From Haloarcula rubripromontorii (GTDB taxonomy: Archaea; Halobacteriota; Halobacteria; Halobacteriales; Haloarculaceae), in NCBI RefSeq assembly GCF_001280425.1, contig NZ_LIUF01000001.1, positions 62,001-126,000 on the forward strand: a stretch of DNA of 64,000 nucleotides. Reading direction: 5' to 3'. The translations under genes were made by a program, and so were the position numbers. Below, piece by piece: positions 37,381-45,634 of the stretch. The first letter of the stretch is position 1, and each line of letters begins with the position of its first letter. The notes beneath the pieces were generated by a model. That model worked only from the letters and a program-made list of their open reading frames with translations, was not told the DNA's origin and did not search any database.

Positions 37381-37697
37381 CGCCGACGGAGTGGGCGATC
37401 ATCGCGCTCGCGCTGGTCGGGGCGTTCTTCGGCGGCGTCGCCTCAATCGGTATCATTCGACTCCCTGACATATACACTCGCGCTCACGCGGCATCGAAAA
37501 GCGACACGCTGGGGGCCGTCCTCAGTATCGCTGCCGCCGCGTTCGCGATTCAGACCGACCTCGCGACGATCAAGGCCGTCTTCCTGCTGGTGTTTATGTT
37601 TCTGACGAACCCCACCGCCGCCCACGCCATCGCCCGGGCGGCACAGGACCAGGGTATCGAGCCGTGGACCACCGGCGATGAGGAGGGCAAGTCATGA
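37377..37697 (+). CDS. mrpG: Mrp antiporter subunit G
   Basis: A 106-residue, three-TM protein of the MrpG/PhaG family, with the diagnostic IGIIRLPDIYTRAHAASKSD stretch after TM1 and FMFLTNPTAAHAIARAA in the last helix. It is a structural subunit of the Mrp complex. Both ends overlap neighbouring genes by 4 nt, indicating strict operon coupling. Confidence 0.92.
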   Translation: MTPTEWAIIALALVGAFFGGVASIGIIRLPDIYTRAHAASKSDTLGAVLSIAAAAFAIQTDLATIKAVFLLVFMFLTNPTAAHAIARAAQDQGIEPWTTGDEEGKS

Positions 37698-38239
37698 CCC
37701 TCTCACTCATCGAGGGGTTGTTGCTGGTGTTCGTGCTTGGCTGTGCTATCGGTGCGGCCGTCCTCCGTGACGTGCTGGCGTCACTGATGGCGTTTGCCGC
37801 CTACAGCCTCGGGATTTCCATTATCTGGGTGATGCTTGAGGCCCCCGATGTGGGGCTGACGGAAGCGGCTGTCGGAGCGGGTATCATGACGATACTGTTC
37901 ATCCTGGCGCTGGCAAACACCGTTCGACCACAGGAGAACGGCCTGTTCGAGTCGATCAGCGTCCGGACCGTCGTACTGGTCGGCGCGTTCGTCGCCGTCA
38001 TGATTGCGACCGTTCCGTCGCTGCCTGCCGTCGGTGCGGATGGCGCAGCGAACCCCGTCGTCAGCGGCGAGGTGACGCAGTACTACCTCGAAAACGCTTA
38101 CGCGGACACGGAAGTGAAAAACGGTGTGACGGCTGTACTCGCGGCCTACCGTGGGTTCGATACGCTTGGCGAGGCCGTGGTGGTCTTCTCGGCCGGTGTC
38201 GCGGCGCTGACCGTCCTCAGACAGGAGGTGTTCGCATGA
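37694..38239 (+). CDS. DUF4040 subunit (MrpB N-terminal/MbhD-like)
   Basis: A 181-residue membrane protein with the DUF4040/MbhD core (AVLRDVLASLMAFAAYSLGIS, EAPDVGLTEAAVGAGIMTILFI). In bacterial Mrp this region is part of the MrpA C terminus, followed by an MbhE-like segment; here it is a separate subunit. The later hydrophobic segment (TLGEAVVVFSAGVAALTVLR) resembles MbhE. This and the lack of a large MrpA mark the complex as the split type seen in archaea. Confidence 0.85.
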   Translation: MTLSLIEGLLLVFVLGCAIGAAVLRDVLASLMAFAAYSLGISIIWVMLEAPDVGLTEAAVGAGIMTILFILALANTVRPQENGLFESISVRTVVLVGAFVAVMIATVPSLPAVGADGAANPVVSGEVTQYYLENAYADTEVKNGVTAVLAAYRGFDTLGEAVVVFSAGVAALTVLRQEVFA

Positions 38240-38709
38240 GTAGTGACGAGCGCACCGGGCTCTACGTCGAGAGTACCATCATCATGACGACGGTGCGGGT
38301 CGTCGCGCCGTTCGTACTCACCTTCGCTCTGTTCGTGATGTTCCACGGGGCGAACTCCCCCGGGGGCGGCTTCCAGGGCGGGGTCATCGCCGGCTCAGTC
38401 GTGATGATGCTCGCGTTCGCCTACGGCATCGACGCGGCCCGAGAGTGGCTCGATGTTCGCGTCGTTGCCGCGCTCGCGTCCGGTGGGGTGCTCACGTTCG
38501 CAGCCATCGGGCTGGGAACGATAGTTCTGGGCGGGAACTTCCTCGAGTACCACCTGTACGAGCAGTTCATCTCGCATGTGGTCGCCTACGCCATCGAGCT
38601 TGTCGAACTGGCCATCGGTGGTATCGTCGCCAGCGTTGCCATCGGCCTCTTTTTCCTGCTCGCAGCGGGATTCGGCCACGCCGTCGATTCACCGGAGGAT
38701 GAGAGCTGA
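38236..38709 (+). CDS. mrpB: Mrp antiporter subunit B
   Basis: A 157-residue, four-TM MnhB/MrpB protein. The signature HGANSPGGGFQGGVIAGSVV follows TM1. It overlaps the preceding subunit by 4 nt and mrpC by one. It belongs to the membrane core of the antiporter complex. Confidence 0.92.
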   Translation: MSSDERTGLYVESTIIMTTVRVVAPFVLTFALFVMFHGANSPGGGFQGGVIAGSVVMMLAFAYGIDAAREWLDVRVVAALASGGVLTFAAIGLGTIVLGGNFLEYHLYEQFISHVVAYAIELVELAIGGIVASVAIGLFFLLAAGFGHAVDSPEDES

Positions 38710-39065
38710 TGTTTGAACTGCTGAACTCGCATTACAACTACTTCGCGGTGATGCTGCTGCTTGGTATCGGCCTGTATATGCTCATCGAGTCCCGAAACCT
38801 CGTGAAGAAGGTCATCGGGATGAACATCTTCCAGACCGGCATTTTCCTGTTTTTCATCACGCTTGCGTTCCGGGCCGGCGGGAACCCGCCAATCATCAAG
38901 GATGGTGGCGGCCCCTACGTCAGCCCGCTTCCGCACGTGCTCATTCTGACCGCTATTGTCGTCGGGGTGAGCCTGACCGCGGTGGCGCTTGCGCTCATTA
39001 TCCGCATCTACGCCGAGTACGGTACGCTGGACGAAGACAAACTCAAACAGCTCTACTATGATTGA
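38709..39065 (+). CDS. mrpC: Mrp antiporter subunit C (NuoK-like)
   Basis: A 118-residue, three-TM protein homologous to NuoK. The membrane glutamate region is LLGIGLYMLIESRNLVKKVIG, followed by a NuoK-type second helix (MNIFQTGIFLFFITLAF) and PHVLILTAIVVGVSLTAVALAL. It probably takes part in proton or cation transfer within the complex. It overlaps mrpD by 8 nt. Confidence 0.92.
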   Translation: MFELLNSHYNYFAVMLLLGIGLYMLIESRNLVKKVIGMNIFQTGIFLFFITLAFRAGGNPPIIKDGGGPYVSPLPHVLILTAIVVGVSLTAVALALIIRIYAEYGTLDEDKLKQLYYD

Positions 39066-40551
39066 ACAGATCCCTGTGTTGCTGGTGGTCCTGCCCATCG
39101 TCGGCGGCGCGATACCCTTGGTCGCCAGCCTGGTCAGCGAGCGGGCAGGGTGGCCAGTTGCGACGCTGACGCTCGTCGTCCAGGCCGGCCTGGCCGGACT
39201 GCTCGCGTGGACCGTCAGCACGAGCGGGACCGTTTCCTACGCGGTCGGTGGTTTCGCCGCCCCGTACGGTATCGAACTCGTCGTCGACGGGCTCTCAGGG
39301 GCCGTCGCCGTGCTCGTGGCCGTCGTGTCGCTGGGTGTGCTCGTGTACGCTCGGCAGGCCGGCCCACATTCGGGCCCCTTCTATGGCCTGTACCTGCTTC
39401 TGGTCGCCGGCCTGACGGGCATGACGGTCACTGGCGACGTGTTCAATCTCTACGTGTTCCTCGAAATCACGGGGCTTGCGGCGTACGGCCTCGTGGCGAG
39501 TGGCCGGGACGCCAGTGCCGCCGTCGCGGCGCTGAAATACCTCATTATCGGGACCGTCGGGGCCTCACTGTACCTGCTTGGCATCGGCTACCTGCTTGCG
39601 GCGACAGGCACGCTCAACATGGCCGACCTCGCCGAGAAGCTCGGTTCGATGGCGGCCTACGACTCGACGCTCGTCCTGACTGGGTTCGGACTGATGGTCG
39701 GTGGACTGACGGTGAAGGTCGCCCTGTTCCCCCTGCACACCTGGCAGCCCGACGCATACGCGAACGCTCCGGATACGGTGAGTGCGTTCATTTCCGCGCT
39801 TGTTTCGACAGTTTCGGCGTACGCGCTCGCCCGCCTGCTGTTCTCCGTGTTCACTGTTGAGTTCCTGGCGGCTGTGCCCACCGCTCGCTGGGCGCTGGTC
39901 GGCCTGGCCTGCGTGAGCATCATCGCCGGAAGCGCACTCGCCGTCTCGCAGGACAGCGTCCAGCGGATGCTGGCGTACTCCTCGGTGTCGCAGTTCGGCC
40001 TCGTCGTTGCCGGGTTCGCCATCGCCACCCCGCTGGCCGTCGTCGGCGCGACTGTCCATCTGCTCGGCCATGCAGTGATGAAAGGTGGGCTGTTCGCTGC
40101 GACGGGCATTATCGAGCGCAAGACGGGCGCGACGACGGTGAACGGCTACGCTGGGATGGGGAGCCGCGTCCCGGTTTCGGCGTTTGCCTTCGCCGTGCTT
40201 TCGCTGGCGATGGTCGGCGTTCCGCCCGCAGTCGGCTTCGTCGGCAAGTGGTACATCGTCCTCGGCGCGGTCAACGCCGAGAACTGGCCCGTCGTGGCTG
40301 TGTTGCTCGCGAGTACGCTGCTGACGCTGGCGTACTTCGCCCGCCTCGTCGAGCGGCTCTACTTCGCCGAGCCGACTATCCACGCGGAACCCGACGAGGC
40401 ACCCGTCACAGACGGGAGCGGACAGGCAGTCTCGTTCGGCATGGTCGCCGTCGTCGTCGTCGCGGCCGCCCTCGCGGTCGCACTGACCGCAGCCGTACCG
40501 GAGTTGCAGAGAGTGCTCGAAGAAACGCTTCCACCCCTTCTAAACCAATGA
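39058..40551 (+). CDS. mrpD: Mrp antiporter subunit D (first of three)
   Basis: A 497-residue polytopic protein of the NuoL/M/N-MrpD family. I chose the ATG at 39058 (MIEQIPVLLVVLPIVGG), which overlaps mrpC; the open frame starting at 38989 is antecedent to the family. Typical motifs are FNLYVFLEITGLAAYGLVA (membrane Glu), the transport-helix lysine in LTVKVALFPLHTWQPDAYANAPDTVSAF (split into blocks), and SVQRMLAYSSVSQFG. It is expected to form a cation/proton channel. It overlaps the next gene as ATGA. Confidence 0.92.
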   Translation: MIEQIPVLLVVLPIVGGAIPLVASLVSERAGWPVATLTLVVQAGLAGLLAWTVSTSGTVSYAVGGFAAPYGIELVVDGLSGAVAVLVAVVSLGVLVYARQAGPHSGPFYGLYLLLVAGLTGMTVTGDVFNLYVFLEITGLAAYGLVASGRDASAAVAALKYLIIGTVGASLYLLGIGYLLAATGTLNMADLAEKLGSMAAYDSTLVLTGFGLMVGGLTVKVALFPLHTWQPDAYANAPDTVSAFISALVSTVSAYALARLLFSVFTVEFLAAVPTARWALVGLACVSIIAGSALAVSQDSVQRMLAYSSVSQFGLVVAGFAIATPLAVVGATVHLLGHAVMKGGLFAATGIIERKTGATTVNGYAGMGSRVPVSAFAFAVLSLAMVGVPPAVGFVGKWYIVLGAVNAENWPVVAVLLASTLLTLAYFARLVERLYFAEPTIHAEPDEAPVTDGSGQAVSFGMVAVVVVAAALAVALTAAVPELQRVLEETLPPLLNQ

Positions 40552-42242
40552 CTGAGTCGCTACGCCCAATCCTGGCAATCCTCGTCTCGGCGGTGGCTAT
40601 CCCCGTGATTCTCTCGCTCAAACGTCGGCCGAATCTGCGAGAGGGGGTGACTCTGGCCGTCGCGTTCGCAAAGTTCGGTATTATTGCGAGCATGGTCCCC
40701 GGCGTCCTGAGCGGAACGGAGTACGAGTTCGTCGTCGGACAGTTCGCCACCGGTATCGAACTGGCGTTCACCGTCGACCCGCTCGGGCTGCTGTTTGGCC
40801 TGCTCGCCAGCCTGCTGTGGATCGTCACGAGCTTCTACAGCATCGGTTATATGCGCGGGCTGGACGAGCACGCCCAGACGCGCTACTTCGCCTCCTTCGC
40901 CGCCAGCCTCGCGTCGGCGGTCGGCGTCGCGTTCGCGTCGAACCTGCTGACGCTGTTCGTCTGTTACGAACTGCTGACGGTGTCGACGTACCCGCTCGTT
41001 ACCCACGACGAGACGGACGAGGCCCGCGCTGCCGGCCGGAAGTATCTCGCGTACACATTCGGCGGTGGCGTTGCCGTGCTGGGCGGGACGGTGCTGGTGT
41101 TCGTGCTCGCCGGGACGACCGCGTTCACGCCCGGCGGGCTCGAAGGCCTCGCGACGGCCGACCCGACGCTGGCGAGGGCCGCGTTCGCCCTGCTGGCGGC
41201 CGGCTTCGGCGTCAAGGCCGCACTGATGCCGGCCCACTCCTGGCTCCCCGATGCGATGGTCGCGCCAACGCCGGTGTCGGGCCTGCTGCACGCCGTCGCA
41301 GTCGTCAAGAGCGGTGTGTTCGGCATCGCTCGGGTCGTCCTTGACGTGTACGGGACCGGGACGATGGAGCAACTCGGCGTCGGCCTCCCGCTCGCCGCGA
41401 TTGCCGCCTTTACGCTCCTGACCGCGAGTATCATCGCGCTCAGACAGGACAACCTCAAGCGGCGGCTGGCGTACTCGACGATTAGCCAGCTCTCGTATAT
41501 TGTGCTGGGACTGGGTCTGCTCCACGGGCAGGCGCTGACCGGCGGACTGCTTCACATCCCCGCGCATGCGTTCATGAAGCTCACGCTGTTCTTCTGTGCC
41601 GGCGCGATCCACGTCGAAACGCATACTGATGACATCAGCGACATGGCTGGCATCGGGAGACGGATGCCGCTAACGATGGCCGCCTTCGCCGTCGCCGCGG
41701 CCGGGATGGCCGGGATTCCGCTGGTCGCTGGCTTCGTCAGCAAGTGGTATCTCGTCATCGGCGCGCTGAGTCTCGAAAGCGGTGGACTCGTATTTGCCGC
41801 CGCGCTGCTGGTCTCGGGCGTCCTCAACATCGCGTACTTCTGGCCAATCGTCTATCAGGCGTACTTCGAGTCACCGGAGAGCCACGACGAGAAGCCACTC
41901 ATCGGGGGACCGTTCGGCGGACGAGACGAGGTTCGGGCCGACGGCGGTGAGGACCACGAATCAGACGCTGCCGACGGTCACATCGACGAGGGAGAGGTGC
42001 CGAGACCGGAACATGTTGACCACCTCGGAAAACACGACGAGGAGCACGAACACCACGGCGGCCCGCCCGCGGGCGGCTGGGACGACCGCGGCTGGCGCGG
42101 CGGCGAGAGCACGTGGTTCATGCTCGGGCCGATACTGACCGCGGCCACGCTGTCGCTCCTGCTGGGGACAGTGCCGTACACCGCTGTATTCCTACGAATC
42201 GTCGACACCATCGTCGGTAACCTCCCGGGGGTGGTGGCCTGA
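40548..42242 (+). CDS. Mrp antiporter D-type subunit (second)
   Basis: A 564-residue NuoL/M-type protein starting at the ATG at 40548 (MTESLRPILAILVSAVAIPV). The family motifs are present: LFVCYELLTVSTYPLVTH, GFGVKAALMPAHSWLPDAM, and LKRRLAYSTISQLSYIVLG. A hydrophilic insert of about 70 residues, very rich in His, Asp and Glu (about 445-515, HIDEGEVPRPEHVDHLGKH), interrupts the C-terminal helices; it could bind cations or simply be a solvated loop. It may replace part of the missing MrpA. It overlaps both neighbours. Confidence 0.88.
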   Translation: MTESLRPILAILVSAVAIPVILSLKRRPNLREGVTLAVAFAKFGIIASMVPGVLSGTEYEFVVGQFATGIELAFTVDPLGLLFGLLASLLWIVTSFYSIGYMRGLDEHAQTRYFASFAASLASAVGVAFASNLLTLFVCYELLTVSTYPLVTHDETDEARAAGRKYLAYTFGGGVAVLGGTVLVFVLAGTTAFTPGGLEGLATADPTLARAAFALLAAGFGVKAALMPAHSWLPDAMVAPTPVSGLLHAVAVVKSGVFGIARVVLDVYGTGTMEQLGVGLPLAAIAAFTLLTASIIALRQDNLKRRLAYSTISQLSYIVLGLGLLHGQALTGGLLHIPAHAFMKLTLFFCAGAIHVETHTDDISDMAGIGRRMPLTMAAFAVAAAGMAGIPLVAGFVSKWYLVIGALSLESGGLVFAAALLVSGVLNIAYFWPIVYQAYFESPESHDEKPLIGGPFGGRDEVRADGGEDHESDAADGHIDEGEVPRPEHVDHLGKHDEEHEHHGGPPAGGWDDRGWRGGESTWFMLGPILTAATLSLLLGTVPYTAVFLRIVDTIVGNLPGVVA

Positions 42243-44023
42243 TGTCGATGCTGACGATGGTGCCGCCGGTCGTCGTCCTACTGGCGCTGGCAATCGTCGT
42301 CTCCCGGCTCCCGCGGCGTGCCGGACACGCGGTCGGTGCGCTTGTGCCTGCGCTCGCGGTGCCGTGGGCCGTCATGGTGCCCGAGGGCGCACACCTCCAG
42401 ACACAGTTCCTCGGCTTCGAGGCCGTCCTGCTGAACGTCGATCCGTTCTCGCGGCTGATGGGTATCATCTTCGGGCTCATCGCTGCGGTCGCTGTCCTCT
42501 ACTCCTACGCCAGCGAAGCGGACACGACACAGACCGGGTACGCCCTCTCGTACGTCGCGACCAGTTTCGGGGCCGTCTTCGCCGGCGACTGGCTGACGCT
42601 CATCTTCTTCTGGGAGCTGATGGCCGTCACCAGCACGCTGCTGGTGTGGCACTACGGGGGCAAGGCCGTCCGGGCCGGCTTCCGGTACGCCCTGCTGCAC
42701 GGACTGGGCGGCACGCTGTTGATGGCCGCGATTCTCCGACACTACGTCGCGGTGGAGACGTTCCTGTTCGCGTCAGTGCCGGGCGGTCCGGAAACGGCCG
42801 GAATCACGTCTGGGCTGGCTGCCGCCTTAGCCGCTATCGGTATCGGCGTCAACGTCGGCTTTATCGGCCTGCACGCGTGGCTCCCCGACACCTATCCGCG
42901 CCCGCACATCGCCGCTAGCGTCTTCCTCTGTGTGTTCACGACAAAAACCGGCGTCTACGGGATGTACCGCGCGTTCCCCAACGGCCACGAGGCCATCGCG
43001 TACATGGGCGGTGGAATGGCTATCTTCGGCGCACTGTTCGCGCTGTTCCAGAACGACATGCGGCGGCTCCTCTCGTATCACATCCAGTCACAGGTCGGGT
43101 ACATGGTCGCCGGCGTCGGTATCGGGTCGCCACTGGCTCAGGCCGGCGCGTTCGCCCACGTGTTCAACCACATCCTCTACAAGGGCCTGCTGTTCATGAC
43201 TGCCGGTGTTGTCATCTACCGGACCGGCACAGAGAGCCTGAAGAAGCTCGGCGGTCTCTGGCGAGAGATGCCCATCACCGCGGGCGCGTTCTCGGTCGCC
43301 GCACTGTCTATCGCCGGCTTCCCCGGGTTCAACGGGTTCGTCAGTAAGGGGATCATCATCTCCGGGAGCCACTATACTTTCGGCAAGGGACCGCTCCCGC
43401 TTGGTGAGTTCTATACGCTCGAATGGATGCTGCTGCTGGGCGGCGTCGGCACGTTCATGTCGTTCATCAAGTTCGGCTACTACGCGTTCTTCCACGGCGA
43501 GTACGGCAGCAGTGTCCCGGACGCGAACCGTCTGCAGAGCGTCGCAATGGTGTCCGTCGCCGCACTCTGTGTCATCTACGGTGTGTACGACACGGCGCTG
43601 TTCACCATCCTTCCGTTCGACGTGACGAGCGACGCCGTTGTCGACCACGTCTACGAAACCTACACCGTCCCCCACCTCATCGAGGGGGTCGTCCTCGCCG
43701 TCCTCGGGCTTATTGGCTTCGCGGTGACGAAAAAGCCGCTCTCGAAGCTCGGCCGCGTCCCGGATGTCGATTCGCTGTACAACCCCGCCGTCTTCTATGG
43801 CTCTCGCGGGCTCGTCGTCGGCGTGACCGAACTGTACGCCGCCGTCGACCGTGTGGTGGTCCGTGCGACGGGCATCGTCACACGAGCGGTGACTTCCCCG
43901 GACGACGTTATCCAGCGGCTCCGTGACGACGATAGTCTCGTGCATCCAATGCGGGCCGGCATCGGACTCAGCATCCTCATTCTTGCAGTATTCGTTACAG
44001 TAGCGCTGCTGGCCCTTTCATGA
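42242..44023 (+). CDS. Mrp antiporter D-type subunit (third)
   Basis: A 593-residue NuoL/M-type proton-pumping membrane protein and the last gene of the operon. Motifs are LIFFWELMAVTSTLLVWHYGG, VGFIGLHAWLPDTYPRPHIA (the usual LPxAHxxAP lysine helix is altered here), MRRLLSYHIQSQVGYMVAG, and GFNGFVSKGIIISGS. Extra C-terminal helices (about 475-590) suggest an MrpA/NuoL-like lateral extension. Having three D-type proteins and no fused MrpA is the notable feature of this complex. Confidence 0.88.
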   Translation: MSMLTMVPPVVVLLALAIVVSRLPRRAGHAVGALVPALAVPWAVMVPEGAHLQTQFLGFEAVLLNVDPFSRLMGIIFGLIAAVAVLYSYASEADTTQTGYALSYVATSFGAVFAGDWLTLIFFWELMAVTSTLLVWHYGGKAVRAGFRYALLHGLGGTLLMAAILRHYVAVETFLFASVPGGPETAGITSGLAAALAAIGIGVNVGFIGLHAWLPDTYPRPHIAASVFLCVFTTKTGVYGMYRAFPNGHEAIAYMGGGMAIFGALFALFQNDMRRLLSYHIQSQVGYMVAGVGIGSPLAQAGAFAHVFNHILYKGLLFMTAGVVIYRTGTESLKKLGGLWREMPITAGAFSVAALSIAGFPGFNGFVSKGIIISGSHYTFGKGPLPLGEFYTLEWMLLLGGVGTFMSFIKFGYYAFFHGEYGSSVPDANRLQSVAMVSVAALCVIYGVYDTALFTILPFDVTSDAVVDHVYETYTVPHLIEGVVLAVLGLIGFAVTKKPLSKLGRVPDVDSLYNPAVFYGSRGLVVGVTELYAAVDRVVVRATGIVTRAVTSPDDVIQRLRDDDSLVHPMRAGIGLSILILAVFVTVALLALS

Positions 44024-44144
44024 TGGTTCAAAAACATATCCTGTGATAATTGCGTACTATATTGGACGTATATCGTTTCAAACACCCAAAAAATGGCTGT
44101 TACCAGACAGGGTAATTACAGGTTCTGATAATACAGGTGCAGAC

Positions 44145-44153
44145 TTATATATC
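44145..44153 (+). promoter_or_regulatory. TATA box of pilin gene 1
   Basis: CTTATATAT stands out in an AT-rich region about 70 nt before the preferred ATG at 44219. Transcription would therefore give a leader of about 45 nt. Confidence 0.5.
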
Positions 44154-44183
44154 TCCACAGCCACGATTCGATAAGCACGGCAT

Positions 44184-44199
44184 AACAGGGGTACCTGTT
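44184..44199 (+). promoter_or_regulatory. Small hairpin in pilin-1 leader
   Basis: AACAGG-GGTA-CCTGTT forms a 6-bp stem and lies 20 nt before the start codon, inside the predicted leader. Confidence 0.35.
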
Positions 44200-44218
44200 G
44201 ATGCGTGCGGACAATACA

Positions 44219-44680
44219 ATGGAACTCAAACGATTCTTCAACGACGACGATGCTGTGTCGCCGGTCATCGGGGTCATCCTGATGGTCGCAATCACGGTCA
44301 TCCTCGCGGCCGTTATCGCAACGTTCGTCCTCGGTCTGGGCGATCAGGTAAGCAACACGGCTCCACAGGCTAGCTTCAGTACCGATTACGACTCAGACAA
44401 GGGCGAAGTTACGGTAACTCACGACGGTGGCGATTCGATCAAGGCAAGCAACCTCTACTTCAGAGGGAGCGGATTCGGATCCGGCGCTGCTACTAATGAA
44501 ATCGATAGCAATAACGAGCAGTGGCCGAGTGCCAACGCCAGCAGTAACAGCAAAGTCGTTGCCGGTGACAGAGTCGCTGTCATGGTCTCTGGCGATAGCT
44601 ACGACTTCAGCGTCGTCTACGAGTCAGCCACCGGCGACAACTCCGCAACACTCGCCACTGCATCCGGGCCGGACGCATAA
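44219..44680 (+). CDS. Archaeal type IV pilin (PilA-like)
   Basis: A 153-residue pilin with a class III signal peptide: [12 protein letters not shown] then the conserved [20 protein letters not shown] hydrophobic core, processed by the prepilin peptidase PibD. The rest is an acidic Ser/Asn-rich beta domain ([18 protein letters not shown]). I prefer the ATG at 44219 by analogy with the second pilin; ATG 44201 or TTG 44198 would add 6-7 residues. It is expected to form adhesion pili or an associated surface structure. No pilus assembly ATPase is nearby, so it depends on a pil locus elsewhere. Confidence 0.88.
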   Translation: MELKRFFNDDDAVSPVIGVILMVAITVILAAVIATFVLGLGDQVSNTAPQASFSTDYDSDKGEVTVTHDGGDSIKASNLYFRGSGFGSGAATNEIDSNNEQWPSANASSNSKVVAGDRVAVMVSGDSYDFSVVYESATGDNSATLATASGPDA

Positions 44681-44695
44681 TCCCGCGGCATCTCG

Positions 44696-44701
44696 TTTTT
44701 T
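44696..44701 (+). terminator. T-run terminator after pilin 1
   Basis: TTTTTT lies 16 nt after the pilin stop, matching the oligo-T terminators common in haloarchaea. Confidence 0.4.
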
Positions 44702-44792
44702 CCGGCACCGAAACCCGTGAGTTTATAACTGATGAACACCCTGATTTTCGCTGTATTCCCCGCTATGGGTGGTGGGAATTGGAGACCATACT

Positions 44793-45371
44793 ATGAGTAA
44801 GCAGGTAGAACGGTCAGACTCCGCTGTGGATGACGACCTTTCAAAAGGCGAGATATTCGATGTCCTGCAGAATGAGCGGCGTCGGTACACGCTTCAGTAT
44901 CTGCGGGAACACGACGGGCCGATACAGCTCGGTGACCTCGCGTCACACGTTGCGGCACAGGAGTACGACTGCCCGAACACGGCTGTCACGAGCGCACAAC
45001 GGAAACGTGTCTACACCACGTTACAGCAGTCCCATCTCCCGCGGATGCATGAGGCGGGCATCATCGATTACGACGACGAGAACGGGACGATCTCCAAGAC
45101 GGCACACACGGAGGAACTCACTGTCTATCTTGAAATCGTGCCGGGGAGCGAGTTTCCCTGGCGCGAGTACTACCTTTCGCTCGGCGCGGTCAGTCTGGCA
45201 ATCGTGACGATTCTCTGGGTCGGCGTCTATCCGTTCACGGTGATTCCGCCGCTTGTCTGGGCCACGCTGATCGCCATTGTACTCAGCGTCTCCGCAGGCT
45301 ATCACACCTACGCCGGTCGTGAGATGACACTGACCGAGTACGTGGCACAGGAAGCCGAGTCCGACGACTGA
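44793..45371 (+). CDS. DUF7344-type membrane-tethered regulator
   Basis: A 192-residue protein starting at ATG 44793 (MSKQVERSDSAVDDDLSKG). Residues about 15-110 form a DUF7344-type winged helix (IFDVLQNERRRYTLQYLREH, LGDLASHVAAQE, LQQSHLPRMHEAGIIDYD). Two TM helices follow at about 132-175, so the DNA-binding-like domain is anchored to the membrane facing the cytoplasm. It sits between two pilin genes, and a role in regulating them is a reasonable guess with no direct proof. The 1280-1699 gene encodes a soluble relative. Confidence 0.78.
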   Translation: MSKQVERSDSAVDDDLSKGEIFDVLQNERRRYTLQYLREHDGPIQLGDLASHVAAQEYDCPNTAVTSAQRKRVYTTLQQSHLPRMHEAGIIDYDDENGTISKTAHTEELTVYLEIVPGSEFPWREYYLSLGAVSLAIVTILWVGVYPFTVIPPLVWATLIAIVLSVSAGYHTYAGREMTLTEYVAQEAESDD

Positions 45372-45515
45372 ATCACGCAGTTTGTTTCACAGCTTGTCCG
45401 CTTTCGTTTGTCTCGTTTACTCCTGAACTATTGAAACGGGGCTATGTCAATTTCGGCAGTACAGCCAGCCTTGAAGGGTTTCAAGACAACGTTGAACGAC
45501 TAAAACGTGCTGTGT

Positions 45516-45523
45516 GTATAAGT
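45516..45523 (+). promoter_or_regulatory. TATA-like box of pilin gene 2
   Basis: GTATAAGT lies about 115 nt before the ATG at 45635, which predicts a 5' leader of about 90 nt, unusually long for this genome style. Confidence 0.45.
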
Positions 45524-45549
45524 GGGTACCTCTCATGTGGTTGAAGCAG

Positions 45550-45621
45550 CACACCCCGCGAGCCGGTAAGGAAATCCTTCGAACTATAGGGGTCTCCTAC
45601 TCGGGTCACGCTCGCGGTGTG
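45550..45621 (+). promoter_or_regulatory. Long-range stem in pilin-2 5' leader
   Basis: CACACCCCGCGAGC (45550-45563) can pair with GCTCGCGGTGTG (45610-45621) over 12 bp with a 2-nt bulge, enclosing 46 nt. The stem ends 13 nt before the start codon. Confidence 0.4.
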
Positions 45622-45634
45622 CGTCGAACAAACC

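Noticed and set aside
40248..40547. Frame extension giving a 664-residue form of the second Mrp D subunit
   Set aside because: The extension is Arg-rich, overlaps mrpD in another frame, and the family start is the ATG at 40548 that overlaps the mrpD stop.
42364..42918. 184-codon plus-strand ORF inside the third Mrp D subunit
   Set aside because: Arg-rich shadow frame of a conserved membrane protein gene.
44116..44301. Pair of minus-strand ORFs starting [15 protein letters not shown] (also at 45481-45717), first taken as a repeated small gene
   Set aside because: They are antisense shadows of the identical 47-nt pilin core, not genes.
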